A stretch of DNA of 64,000 bases from Cylicocyclus nassatus (Eukaryota; Nematoda; Chromadorea; Rhabditida; Strongylidae). The position numbers and the translations under genes are program-made. The notes under the pieces are model-generated. The model saw nothing but the letters and a program-made list of their open reading frames with translations. It searched no databases and was not told the DNA's origin. The DNA lies in the NCBI GenBank assembly GCA_958299035.1, contig CATQJL010000316.1, forward strand, positions 22,545,676 to 22,609,675, in the 5' to 3' direction. Of the stretch, positions 23,501-35,500 are shown piece after piece. Position 1 is the stretch's first letter, and each line of letters begins with the position of its first letter.

Positions 23501-26500
23501 TATTAAAAGTTAGAACAATGACTCTTCAAGGAATCATTCAATGACTTTCCACGGATTCCGCCATCTGCTTAGAAAATTTATACCTCTTAAAAAGAATGCA
23601 ATTCAACTGCGCACCGATCATCAAAGTTCATTTATTATTTCTTTTACTATTTCAGCAAATATGTGAGTAATAACTTCATTGACGTATAGGCGCCGTAAAA
23701 CCTAATTGCCCGCGCCGTGCCTTGAACACCAGCGTAAGCGAGCGGTCGTCGCGAACGATTGTCGGCGTTCACTATATTCCAAAAAATCTTTCTTTAGTGA
23801 TCATGTTGCTCTCGTCAATGCAAGGTATATCTCGACGAAAGCTCCCTTCAAAAGCTTGAAAAAATATGTGTGGAAAGGGCGCGCGCTCATTGTCGCTCGA
23901 AAAAAGCCTGTAGCGCTTCGGGACCAAACGTCTTCAGCCGCGCCGCGCGTTGGTGTTCAAAGCGACGCGTGGGCAATTGGGTTTTACGGGGCCTGTATGT
24001 ACACAAAGGCTTCACACGTAAATTTTTCTCCAGGCTTTTTCATCGTTCTCTAGAAGTGAACAATAGGCGGCAAATTTCCGATGTACTTCTCATGAGCCTG
24101 CAAGTAAGTTTTGACAATCATAATAAGTCAATAAATTTAATTTTAATAATGCCGATAGTTTTATAATTTTGCTTAAAATGTTGATTTCTTAGTCTCAGTT
24201 ATTCCAGTTTTTCTTCTTCGAATTTCAGGGGGTAAAACCCAATATTCGACTTTAACCCAGTTTGGCAACAATTTCACTTGATACATGTGAATGAAGAGAA
24301 CATGAGAAGCAATGATGACGAACATTGCCCCCCCCCCGGTCGACGCACCTCCACAGCCGGGCCGCTCCCCCCCCCCTCCCAGCGGCCCTCATACCCCCTT
24401 CACCCTGGAGAGGCGGGACCCCTATGACCCCCTTCACCCTGGAGAGGCCATGTTCCCCCTTTGCACACGTATGCTAGAACGTAGGGCCCGCCAAAAATGA
24501 AACTTTAGCTTTGTGTCTTCAGTGGAGAAATGAAGTCGTCGTAGCACAATCATTAAAGTAATCTACTGCTAAATAGAAAAGGCTGCTCATAAACAAAGTG
24601 AGCCGAAGCGATCTAAGCAATCTTCTGAAGCAAATTATACGCTTCCTCAGACAGCGGATAGGACCCCTCCGCCGGAGAAATGGCAGGGTCGCGGCGTTTC
24701 CCCAGCGGTGGGTCTGCCACTCGTCCGCCGGAGCCCTCCCATTTCTGCTCCGGAGACCTCCCATTTCTGCTCCGGAGACCTCCCACTTTCTGCTCCGGAT
24801 ACCTCCCATTTGTGCTCCGGACCCCTCCCATTTTCTGCGGCGCGGCTCTTCCAAATCTGGCGGACTCGCGCCGGGCAAATTTCTCCGGCGCGGCTCTGCC
24901 AAATCTGGCAGAGCCGCGCCGGAGAAATGGCGTACCTTTGCAGCAGGGCCGGAGAAGCGTCCCATTTGCCTGCCAGTGATGTCACCGCGACGGACCGCCC
25001 ATTTGCCCCGCTCTCATTGGTCAACTGGGTCCGGCGCGACTCTGTGTAGTGCAGTACTAGTGTTTTTCTATGTTTGATATATCATATAGTTCACAAGTTT
25101 CTTTGTTTTGGCTGTTTATCGAATCGATAAGCAGCTAGCCTGGCTAAGGCATCCTAGCGTGCCCCTAGGATACACGCTGCGAGAGAGTAAGGATAAGGCA
25201 GTGAGAGGGGGCGGGGTTGACCTCATACAGTTGCGCTACGCTATGGCTGCCATGAACTAGGTAGTGTGATATCCTGCATTGACCAAGAGTGGTCACTCGT
25301 CTTGTTTTCCTTTTATTATCTTGTCATCTCATAGTGCCTTAATTTCTTTCATTTGTGCCTTTGTGTTTCATCATTTTGAAAAGAAATCAGTTTGCAAGTA
25401 AATATTTTACTTTGCAACAGTGTTTGTTGTTCACATCTGTGTCGGATTCGACCGTGATATTTCGATATCGTGCTCATTTATTTGTTGAAGAAACCGACTT
25501 GGGGGCCGAGCCGGTGAACAACTCACACAACTGATTTTTTTTTGTTACAGAATTCCGGAATGGATTCTTTGATGGAGCAATCGGCAAGCGGACACGCCAC
25601 GCCACCACCACATACCCCCGCCAGCCAAGAGGCGCTGAGCAATTGGAATTCACTTGAAGTGAGTGATAGTCAATTTGGTGATATTTTGACTTTTATGGGG
25701 GATGTGTTGGACAGCCAAATTAGGCACCTCTCGCGCGTAAAGCGAGATCAGATATTGATTTCGTTGCGCGAGAGGTTGCAAGTTAGCCTCGGAGGGGAAC
25801 TTGACCATGCAGGTAGCTCGCACTCCGCTCTTTGTGATAAATTCCAAATGAGCGTCGAGGAATTGCTTGAGTATATACCCATGGCCAGTTCCCACAGCCA
25901 AATGGTAGTTAGGTTAGGGGCTAGGTTGGGGTGTGAGATAGATGAAGTAGAGGCCGTAGTTGAGGATAAGGCCGCAACTATAGCCGATCTGGAAAACAGA
26001 TTGGCAGCCTCCCAATCTAAGCTTAGGCTAGAGGCTTTGAACAGTGTAAGGAGAGAGGAAGATTTGCAAGCGCAAATATTAGTATTACAGGAACGTGTAA
26101 AAGAACTCTCCGGCTCCTCTCAGGATTCACAAGCCACAGCTTCGGCAAGCCTAGTCGAGGGTGAGTGTGAACTTTCACATTCTGTTCGGGAAAATTACCG
26201 AACATTACAAAGTGTCAACAATCGTGTTCAGGGATCCCGCGTACGTCGAGAAGCGACCGCTGGGCCACACTGCGACCCACCCCCAGCCTCACCCAAGTCG
26301 TCGCGACCATCGTCGGCCATGTCCTCCCAAGGATCAACGATCAGTGAGTCCCTATCGATTATTGATATGGGATCTAGGGAGGGGGCAGGTGCTGGGAACC
26401 CGGTAACGGACATGTTTACGATGTTTAAAGAAGTGTTTAAAGCACAGAGTGTGGCCAGTGTGCCACGATACACGGGTAAGAACCCTGAGTGATTTCCTCC

Positions 26501-29500
26501 GGGCGCTGGAAGTGAAATTTCCCGAAAGCGTATGGCAGGATCGGGATAGGAGGGATATCCTGGTCAACCACCTGGAGGGCACGGCTAAGGCAGTGTTTAA
26601 AAGCCTGCCACAAAGCGTGCGGGAGGGGAGCTTCAAGGGTGTAGTAGAAGCCCTTAAGCAAGCGCGAAGAAACCCCTGCGACCGTTTAAAGAATGTTAGA
26701 GAGTGGGAACAACTCTCAAAGCGGAATGGGGAAACCGTGGTGGACTTCTGCTGTAGGATGGAGGATCTCTCTAGGAGAATCCATCCTAGTTGCGAATGGG
26801 ATTTCATTCGCGGCTCCAAGCTGTACTCATGCTTGGAGAGTTGGCAGGATTCCTACCACATGCTTGCTGCTTTAGACTCGCCTGAAGGGCAAGTCTACGA
26901 AGCAGTCAAGAAGGTAGCAAGGAGGCTGGAGAAGCTTCAAGATGGAGCGGTGAGGTATCCTAGTGACTCGAATGTTCGGGCAAAGAGGGTAAATGCCTAC
27001 GTGAAGCCGCAAGTTGAAGCCAGATACCCAGCGGGTTCTAGTAAACCCCTTGTTAGTGGTGCAACTAATAAGGCCCCTGTAAAATGTTTCACTTGTGGCG
27101 AAGTTGGCCACATCTCTTCGAGATGTGATAAGAGGAATCAAAGCAAAACAGCTAATCGATTTCCACAGGGAAGGGGTATGAGGTGCATTCAACCTCATAG
27201 CAGTGCTGTAGGGGGGATCACCCTGGCCGACGATGTTGAGGGATGGTGCAAGACCGTCCAAGCCAATCATGCCAAGGTAGATGCGAGCCCCAAGGCTATA
27301 GGAGAACCATGTCTCTGCGAGGTAGAAGTGTTTGGCATAAACACAAAGGCTTTGATAGATACCGGTTTGGTAGTTTCGATAGTTCCTGTGGGGTTTTTGA
27401 AACTGGCCCGTCAGCAAGGGGTTGATTTCAACACACAGGCTAAGAGGGTCGTTGACTCTAAACAGCGCAAACTTGTTGATGCTTCAGGAAACCTCATGAG
27501 CTTTCTCGGGCAGCTAGTAGCTAAGGTTAGTGTACACGGGAATGGAAGCATTCCTGTACATTTACATGTCCAGAAAACCGAAGATACAACGCTACTTTTG
27601 GGGACTAATGCCTTATCGGAACTTGGTATTGCGCTAACTTTTCCAACATTAGCGAATAAAGGAAGCACCGATTGCCAACAGGTTCATGCTGTAGCAAGAG
27701 TAGTTATACCTCCGGGATGCGTGGCCACGGTACAGATCGAGGGATCATCTCAATCAGGTCCCTGCCTGTTCTGGTCACGTCATGACCGCATAGAATCGGG
27801 AGTGTGCGCAGTCGAGCAGAGCAAATCCGAAATATCAGTGTTGAATAGAGAAAGTGAACCTTGGGTTATCCAAAAAGGGGAACAGTTAGGTACATGGTCC
27901 CATGATTCATGGATAGATCCTAGGATAAGTGAATTACCTGGCGATATGCTAGTATTGAAGCAGCCTACATTGGTAGAAGATGCGGAAAGGATAGGTAACC
28001 TGGTTGGTTTACTTGACGCCAATAGAAGAGCAGGTCCTATGCCTATAGAGATTAGGAAGGTAGTGGAAGACTATCATGACGTTTTTGCCATTTCTGATTT
28101 GGAGCTCACTCAAACCCATCTGGTTGAACATGACATTGAAGTGGGAGACCATCCGCCCATCAGGCAGAAGACTCGACCGGTACCGTATGGACTTCGTTCG
28201 GAGGTTGAGACAATGCTTAATGAGCTTAAGGAAAGGGGAGTGATAGAGAATAGTGAGTCACCATGGGCATCGCCAATAGTCTTAGTGGCAAAGAAGGATG
28301 GAACTATCCGTCTTTGCGTGGACTATAGGGAAGTGAACAAAGTAACGAAAAAGGATAGTTACCCACTCCCACCTATAGATGTTACCTTGCAAAATCTGCA
28401 GGGGATGTGCTGGTTCACATCATTGGATCTAGCGAGTGGGTATTGGCAAGTACCGCTGACAGAGCGCGCCAAAGAGATTAGTGCTTTTACCACTACCGCG
28501 GGCCAATTCCAGTTTAGGGTGCTACCCTTTGGACTCACAACCGCCCCTGCGAAATTCCAGCGCTTAATGGATCAAGTATTGGGCGATGTTAAAGGGCGCG
28601 AGGTCTCGGTGTATATCGATGATATTCTAATCGCCACCGAAAGCGTAGAGCGCCACGCCGAAGTGCTGAGGAAAGTGTGCCAAGCTTTGAGACAAGCTCA
28701 GCTTAAGATGAAGCCACAAAAATGCCGGATTATGGAACCTAGCATCGAATTTTTGGGGCATGTAGTGGATAAGGATGGTGTCAAAACCGACCCGGATAAA
28801 GTGGTGCGAATTCAAAATTTTGAGCGCCCAACCAACATAGCGCAACTACGGACATTCCTGGGTATGGCAGGATACTATCGCAAATTTGTGTTACATTTTG
28901 CGCAGATCTCGAAGCCTCTCTATGAGCTTACCAGTCCTAAGAATGCTTTCTGTTGGACGGCGGCGCATGAGAGAGCTTTTAGCAAACTGAAGGAAGTTTT
29001 AACAGAAGCCCCGGTTTTGGCGCAGCCAAATATCGAGAAAGCGAGAGACGGAAGCCGTCCTTTCATAATCTATACCGATGCAAGTCGTATAGGTTTGGGC
29101 GCTGTTTTGACACAGGAAGGTGAAGATGGATTGCTCCATCCCGTATTTTTCGCTTCCAAGCCGTTAACGCAAGCGGAGAGGAATTATCACGTCACTGATC
29201 AAGAAGCGCTGGCAGTAGTTTATGCGTTAAAGAAGTTCCATTATTTTATCTATGGGGTCAAAACCATAATAAAAACGGACCATGCAGCGCTTGTATCGCT
29301 CTTTAAACGTACCAATGTGTCTCCCAGGGTGCTGAGATGGGCGCTGGAAGTTCAGCGCTATGATCTGACCATCGAACACCTGAAGGGAGCAGCTAACTGC
29401 GTTGTTGACGCATTATCTAGGGGACTCCCTGAACACGTATTTGCTAAATACGGGTACGCCGAAGGTGAAAAAGTAGTTTGTGCAGTTCAGGAGCACGAAT

Positions 29501-32500
29501 GGTTGTCGGAATTGCGCCAAGATTCCGATTTTGCAGCCTTGATTTCTGCAGTAGAGAGCGAGCGCGAAGAGGAGGTGAAACTCCCAAGACACGAGAAAAC
29601 CCTTAGTTCTGTGGATTTTACCATTGAGAACGGAAAATTACACCTGATAAAGGAAGATGGGTCTTTGGTCCCAGTAGTGCCGCGATCACGCCGCCAAAGC
29701 GTGTTTGACGAATCTCATGCAGGAGCCCTTGGAGGACATTTTCACCCGCGAAAATTGTTCCTTCAGCTCAAGAAAAGGGTATTTTGGCCTGGAATGCGAG
29801 CAGACCTGTTTCGGTGGTACCGATCTTGCCAGAAATGCTTCCTGACCAACTGGAAAAAGATAATGTCCCACCGTTGCGACCCTTTGGGTTGTTTCATACT
29901 GCCGCACTGACTGCAGCAGTCTGCACTGACCGCAGCAGACTGCAGCAGACTGCAGCTGACCGCACTGACCGCAACAACCGCAGCGGCTGAAGCCTGCAGG
30001 CGGAGAGGATAAATAGTTGTGGTTTAAACAAACAACAACAATATATACGTAAAAGCAAAAGACAACAAGGTTTAGAATGTTACAAAACAGGTATATGCAA
30101 TGATAGGAAGAATTAGAACAAATACGAACATATCAAAGAAAACTATCGCCAAAATTTTATTGGGAAGAATTCTGATGGAACTTATGATCTTCTTATGCGC
30201 AAATCATGCTGTTTTGATAATCGCGGTTGTTTTTTCTTTTAAGAAAAGAGGCTGCGACTGGTGCGGTCAGTGTGGTCAGTGCGGTCTGCTGCAGTCTGCT
30301 GCAGTCAGCTGCAGTCTGCTGCAGTCTGCTGCAGTCAGTGCGGCAGTCTGAAACAACCCTTTGAAGTATCCAGACCTTCAAATAGTGGGGATCGACATTT
30401 TAGAGATGGGTTTGACTAGCCGCGGAAACCGGTATATAGTCACTATCATAGACCATTTCACCAAGTATCTTGGAGCGTATCCGGTACCCGACAAAAAGGC
30501 GGAAACTGTTGCTGAAGCCCTATTCAGCAACTGGATTTGCGCGACAGGACGCTGGCCGGAAACAGTGTCTTCAGACCGCGGTGGCGAATTTGAGAACAGT
30601 ATAATGACGGTTCTCTGCGATTATATGGGGATTTCCCAAAGTTTTACCAAAGGATACTGCCCGAGAGAAAATGGAGTGACGGAGAGGGTAAAGGGTAACT
30701 ATCGTTAGAATGCTCAAGAAGAAGACGGTAACACCAAGTGAATGGGACAAAGTGCTCCCCACGGTAGTTTACGCCTACCACGCGTCACCTCACAGAGCAA
30801 CGGGGGAAAGCCCGCATTTTCTGCTGTACGGAAGTGACCCTAAGTATCCGTCCGCGGTAATTCCACCAGAACACCTATCTCCGTACATCGTAGACTACGA
30901 TAATTACAAAACGGAGCTCTTGTCGGGGTTAAAACTCGCCCGCGAATGCATTGTAGAAAATGCACGGGAGTATCGCGAAAATATGAAAAAGTATTACGAT
31001 CGGAAGCTGGAAACAGCAAAGTCAGTAAAATTTGCAGCGGGAGACCGCGTTTATATGAAACTGCCAGCTGAAAAAGGGCAGTCTGAGCACCCTAAACTAG
31101 TAACGGACTGGGCAGGACCGTTTCGGGTGATTGAAGCCAGCGACAACTCGGCGCTGATCACTCAGATTGGCGAGAACGAGGAACCCCGGCGAGTACAGTT
31201 TGACCATTTGGTCAAATTACCGTCGGAAATCGACGATACTCCGGTGGTAGGGATAACCGGGCGCAGGAAACGGGGAAGACCCAAGAAAACTGCGAAAAAC
31301 GCCCGATTTACCCATGAAAACTAGTAGAAAACGGGGACGACCCAAGAAAGCTGGACAGGGGAAGATTGATGGGGTTGTGAGCAGCATTAGATTAATAAAA
31401 TTTCTTTTCAGGAAGCCCTTATCATCTGCAACGAATGCCAGACACGTCACATGGAAATGTCCCGGAAAACTAGCCCATGGAAACACCGTTTTGGAATGTT
31501 CAATCGAGGAAAGAGTGCCGGACGTCATCCCGAATTCGCCTCTCAGCTGCATCAGCATAGGAACGCCGTACGATCTCGCCCGGAACATTTCTGTGATAAC
31601 TCAATCTCATATTCCCGATAATTGGCGTGTTGCTCGTTTATTGGATGTTTCATACGATATTCTCACCCCCCATTCCCTAGGAATTTCATTGTCATATTTT
31701 CGTAGTCATTGCCTTCATGCGACCCTAGCCTCAGTAGTCGACGCCAAGAAGCCAGCACAGGACTGCCCTCCTCGAACGCGTGATGACCCGTACAACTTGT
31801 CTTATCTCTACGGAAAAACCGTAGAGTTCGCAAACTGCAACCCCTGGATGGAAAGTCGGTGGTGCCAGCTGAAGCCGCGGGAGACGCTCATTCTGCTGCC
31901 GGAAGGATTTGACGAGGTCCTACGATGCCTTGAAGCCGATTTTGTAGCAGCACACGTCATACGCTCCCCGGATGAAGTCGAGCCGGAATGGTTTGCGGAG
32001 GAATTATCGGCAATAATACTATTTTCACCTGCCTCGAGTTCGGATATCTTGCGCTGGAGAAGCGCATGGACGCTATTCCTACACGCAGTCGCCCAAGGTG
32101 CGGAGTTGATTGCACTTCCGGGTCCTCAAGATGACGAAGGGTGGGGAGCCACCGTGGATCTTCTTCGTGACTTAATGGAGGAAACCTGCGCACAGCGCCC
32201 GAGCCTTGCCCCAAAAATGCGATGTTTGCTGCCGAAGCGCTCGGAAAACGCGATGCTGGGAGCCGCCTACAAAATTTTGGCCGACAAAATCAACCTTGTT
32301 ACCGGAAGACACTTCACTTAGAGCGCAGCGAAAAGGTTTTGGAACGCCACAAAAACCCAATACAGCGCATTTTTGAAACTGCCGGACTTCAAAAGGATAC
32401 GTGAGCCTGAGAATAGCTGCAGAAGCGCAGCAGTGCAGAGGGAGCCCCGAAGTAGCACCTATATGCGAGGACGAGGAGCACGTCACGACTCTCGGTCGCA

Positions 32501-35500
32501 ACAACGGAATTTTAATCAGCTGGAGAACAGATCTTCTTTGTATCAACGGAATTCTCATCGACGGGAGAACAGATCTACGTCACAGAGCAGAACGACGCCA
32601 AAACCTCGTTTTCAAAGAAGGGAGCCCTTTAGAAATTCTTGCAGAGGACGGCTAAACTAGTCGCGCAGTGGAAGCGCTCTTTGCAGGGGACCCCCTTGTA
32701 GTGTAGTACTAGTGTTTTTCTATGTTTGATATATCATATAGTTCACAAGTTTCTTTGTTTTGGCTGTTTATCGAATCGATAAGCAGCTAGCCTGGCTAAG
32801 GCATCCTAGCGTGCCCCTAGGATACACGCTGCGAGAGAGTAAGGATGAGGCAGTGAGAGGGGGCGGGGTTGACCTCGACCTTGACAGTTGCGCTACGCTA
32901 TGGCTGCCATGAGCTAGGTAGTGTGATATCCTGCATTGACCAAGAGTGGTCACTCGTCTTGTTTTCCTTTTATTATCTTGTCATCTCATAGTGCCTTAAT
33001 TTCTTTCATTTGTGCCTTTGTGTTTCATCATTTTGAAAAGAATTCAGTTTGCAAGTAAATATTTTACTTTGCAACAGTGTTTGTTGTTCACATCTGTGTC
33101 GGATTCGACCGTGATATTTCGATATCGTGCTCATTTATTTGTTGAAGAAACCGACTCTGGCAGATTCGGACTGTCCGGCGGAGGGGTCCGGTCGATTGTC
33201 TGAGTCAACGCTTGTGCTTTGACCGTTTGGGCCATAATAGCGCTACCTGCTGTGGGGTAATGGATTTTGGTTCAGAGGCTATAGTTTTTGGTTTTGCACA
33301 TGCTTATGTGCAATGATTATATCTCGGTGGTACAATACAGTGTAGCATAATGCAATATCATCGCTGTCTCTTTGGCATTCTTTGGACGAACGTAGCTACT
33401 TTCATCTCGATTCACATCGGCTTGCTGTAAATAAAGAAGATAGATCCGCGTCCTGATGTACTCCAACCTTATTTGGAATTTTCTTGCGATGCAGCACTTT
33501 GTAACTTGGGATGGACTAATCTCCCAACCAACATATTTTCTGGCACTAAATTCAGTAGGCGCACGCAAGACATTGCGAGACAGAAGAGCATTAGTTTCTG
33601 CGAGTGATTATAATCTTCACCTGGAAATAATACTAGAATTAATGTATGCGCGCTGGACTAGACTATCGTTTTGGTGCTTTAGCTTGGTAGTGCTGAATGG
33701 CTTTAGCTGCTTTTTTAGATTGACGCGGGTTTTTGCGGTTTTGATCTTGTGTTTCTTTCTAAATATTACATAGATCACTCCTCCATGAAAACACATCAGG
33801 TGTCCTACCCGAGATTGACTGGAGACAAACCCAGGCTTTGTTTCATCAGTTGAGAACCTTTTTTCCAAATCTCGAACTCATGGTTCTACTTGAAACTTGT
33901 CAGGTCTCTCAAAACTTTGGGTTTAAGTTTGTAGATACCTAGGCGAAATCCTCGTTTGAACCGCTTTGGACATGCATGAGCGAAGTATTCTCCAGTGCCA
34001 TTCACCTGGCATCCCAACTTACATATGATGGGCTCAGATTCGTGTGGAGGCGGGTTGCGGGCAGTCTTCATGATTATAAGATAAAGTTAATGAGAGAGTA
34101 CGATAAACAATGCTAACGTGAAATTTCAACTAGTTTATTTCTATAATCAGGGAAAGTCCGCAACCCTTCTATATATGCAGCCGTATGTTTTCAATAGCAT
34201 TGGCTTGTATTTTATCGTTGTATGAGTTCTTTTCTGCTCATACTTCATTGAAGTACGATCGACTGCCACACATGTTGGTCATGCCAGAGGAGCTCAGCAG
34301 GGGGCCACATGGGTAAACTGGATATCTTTTAAGTCGAAAGCAAAGGAAATATCGCATGAGGTCTCTGGTCAAACCAAAAATTGCCTTGATTTGCTTGCTA
34401 TCATGTGATAGGTGTGTAAAATCTTAGTTTGCTTTCTGAAACAAATCTTGAGGAAACTTAATCTTACCATTTACAGATTGTCTATATGCATCTTGGTAAC
34501 GATTTCCGCTCCGGAATCATTCATCGATTATTATCATAATACCTATTCAAGTTTGGTGTCAGAGATCAAAAGACCATTTCGATATTGTTTTATTGCGTTC
34601 TGAATGGTCATCATATCAAATTGTCTAGAAGTGTGCGGCGGTACGAGGGCGCTCTGCTTCAAAAAGTGACTTGGGAGTGATGCCGAAGCTTGGAAAAAAT
34701 AACGTGCGAACTTGAACTACATCTATCGACCAGCGATTGACATGCATTTGCATGTACTTCTCAAAAATTTAGTTGGTAGATAGTCTAGCATTTGGAAGAG
34801 AGGGTGAAATTTGCCAACAGTAAAGCTGATTTCATTGTTTTTGTCGAAAAATAACTTCGGGCACACACTCCGAATGAGCTGAGGAGGAGGGAGGGGACTT
34901 TTGATCCAGCCTTTCTAAAAAATTAGATGCGCGACAGAAAATTAGATGCGAGTCGAATTATGTCTCCTCAGACAATTATGGCGAGCACCCGCCGACCACA
35001 CACGGGCGACGCCACGTCCATCCCGAGGGCGCGCCGATAAGTGCCCGATAAGCGCCCGACATTGCCCGCGGGCGACCCGATAAGCGCGCGAGTAATACCA
35101 TTGGGTGGCCCGACCAGCGATTGACATGCATTTGCATGTACTTCTTAAAAATTAGTTGGTAGATAGTCTAGCATTTGGAAGAGAGGGTGAAGTTTGCCAA
35201 CAGTAAAGACCGATAAACTCGACAAGCGCCCGATAAAGGCGCGATTCGCACCCTCGGGTGACCCGATACGCACTCGGTACTCGAACTACGAAAAATTTTG
35301 AGAGGCTGTTCCCACTTCCGGTTTGTCGTAAGGGCCGCGATCTACACAAAAATACAGGATGACTTTCACACCCCTTCCCATCAACGCTCTAACCCTATAA
35401 CCACTCTCGAGGTCTTCGGTTGTATCATTACCACCGAAGCGACTTTCGACGACCAGAACTTGGCTTGTCCTTGCGATCAAATGTTGAGGGTAGCTCTATC

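Larger units (their letters stand above)
25045..33155 (+). mobile_element. Ty3/gypsy LTR retrotransposon, young but disabled
   Basis: LTRs lie at 25,045-25,498 and 32,697-33,155. TCTG flanks both sides (25,041-25,044 and 33,156-33,159), a likely 4-bp target duplication. Internal order is gag, zinc knuckle, protease, reverse transcriptase, RNase H, integrase, then an extra ORF. This order (integrase last in pol) defines Ty3/gypsy. A TGG-starting stretch just after the 5' LTR (25,500) is the probable primer-binding site; its tRNA was not identified. The LTRs differ by about four substitutions and one 5-bp indel, so insertion is recent, yet pol carries frameshifts and a MITE. Confidence 0.93.
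24646..33204. mobile_element. GC-rich TIR element split by an LTR retrotransposon
   Basis: CTCAGACAGCGGATAGGACC at the left and GGTCCGGTCGATTGTCTGAG at the right belong to imperfect 30-bp inverted repeats. TC flanks both sides (24,644-24,645 and 33,205-33,206). Copy B has the empty site with a single TC (46,051-46,052). Without the LTR element it would be about 440 bp. The left part has short tandem CTCCCATTTCTGCTCCGGAG-like units near 24,735-24,830 and a perfect 20-bp-arm hairpin at 24,882-24,925. No transposase. Confidence 0.75.
5671..33331. repeat. Tandem duplication, copy A
   Basis: Copy A aligns in order and orientation with copy B (33,344-46,175). Anchors include GCATAATGCAATAxCATCGC at both starts (5,671 and 33,344), the Pro/Gly-rich gene, the TTAGGGTGTCTC mariner MITE, the AGGGCCCGCC block (24,481 and 45,885) and the TTTTGGTTCAG-type block (33,266 and 46,114). 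Copy A is longer because it carries at least nine private insertions and an expanded coding minisatellite. Scattered substitutions and small indels show the duplication is not recent. Confidence 0.85.

Noticed and set aside
24519..25077. Several overlapping Pro/Arg-rich ORFs on both strands
   Set aside because: They come from GC-rich tandem units of a non-coding TIR element; none has a recognisable domain.
31314..32321. Envelope gene of the gypsy element
   Set aside because: Position fits, but no signal peptide, transmembrane segment or furin-like site is visible.
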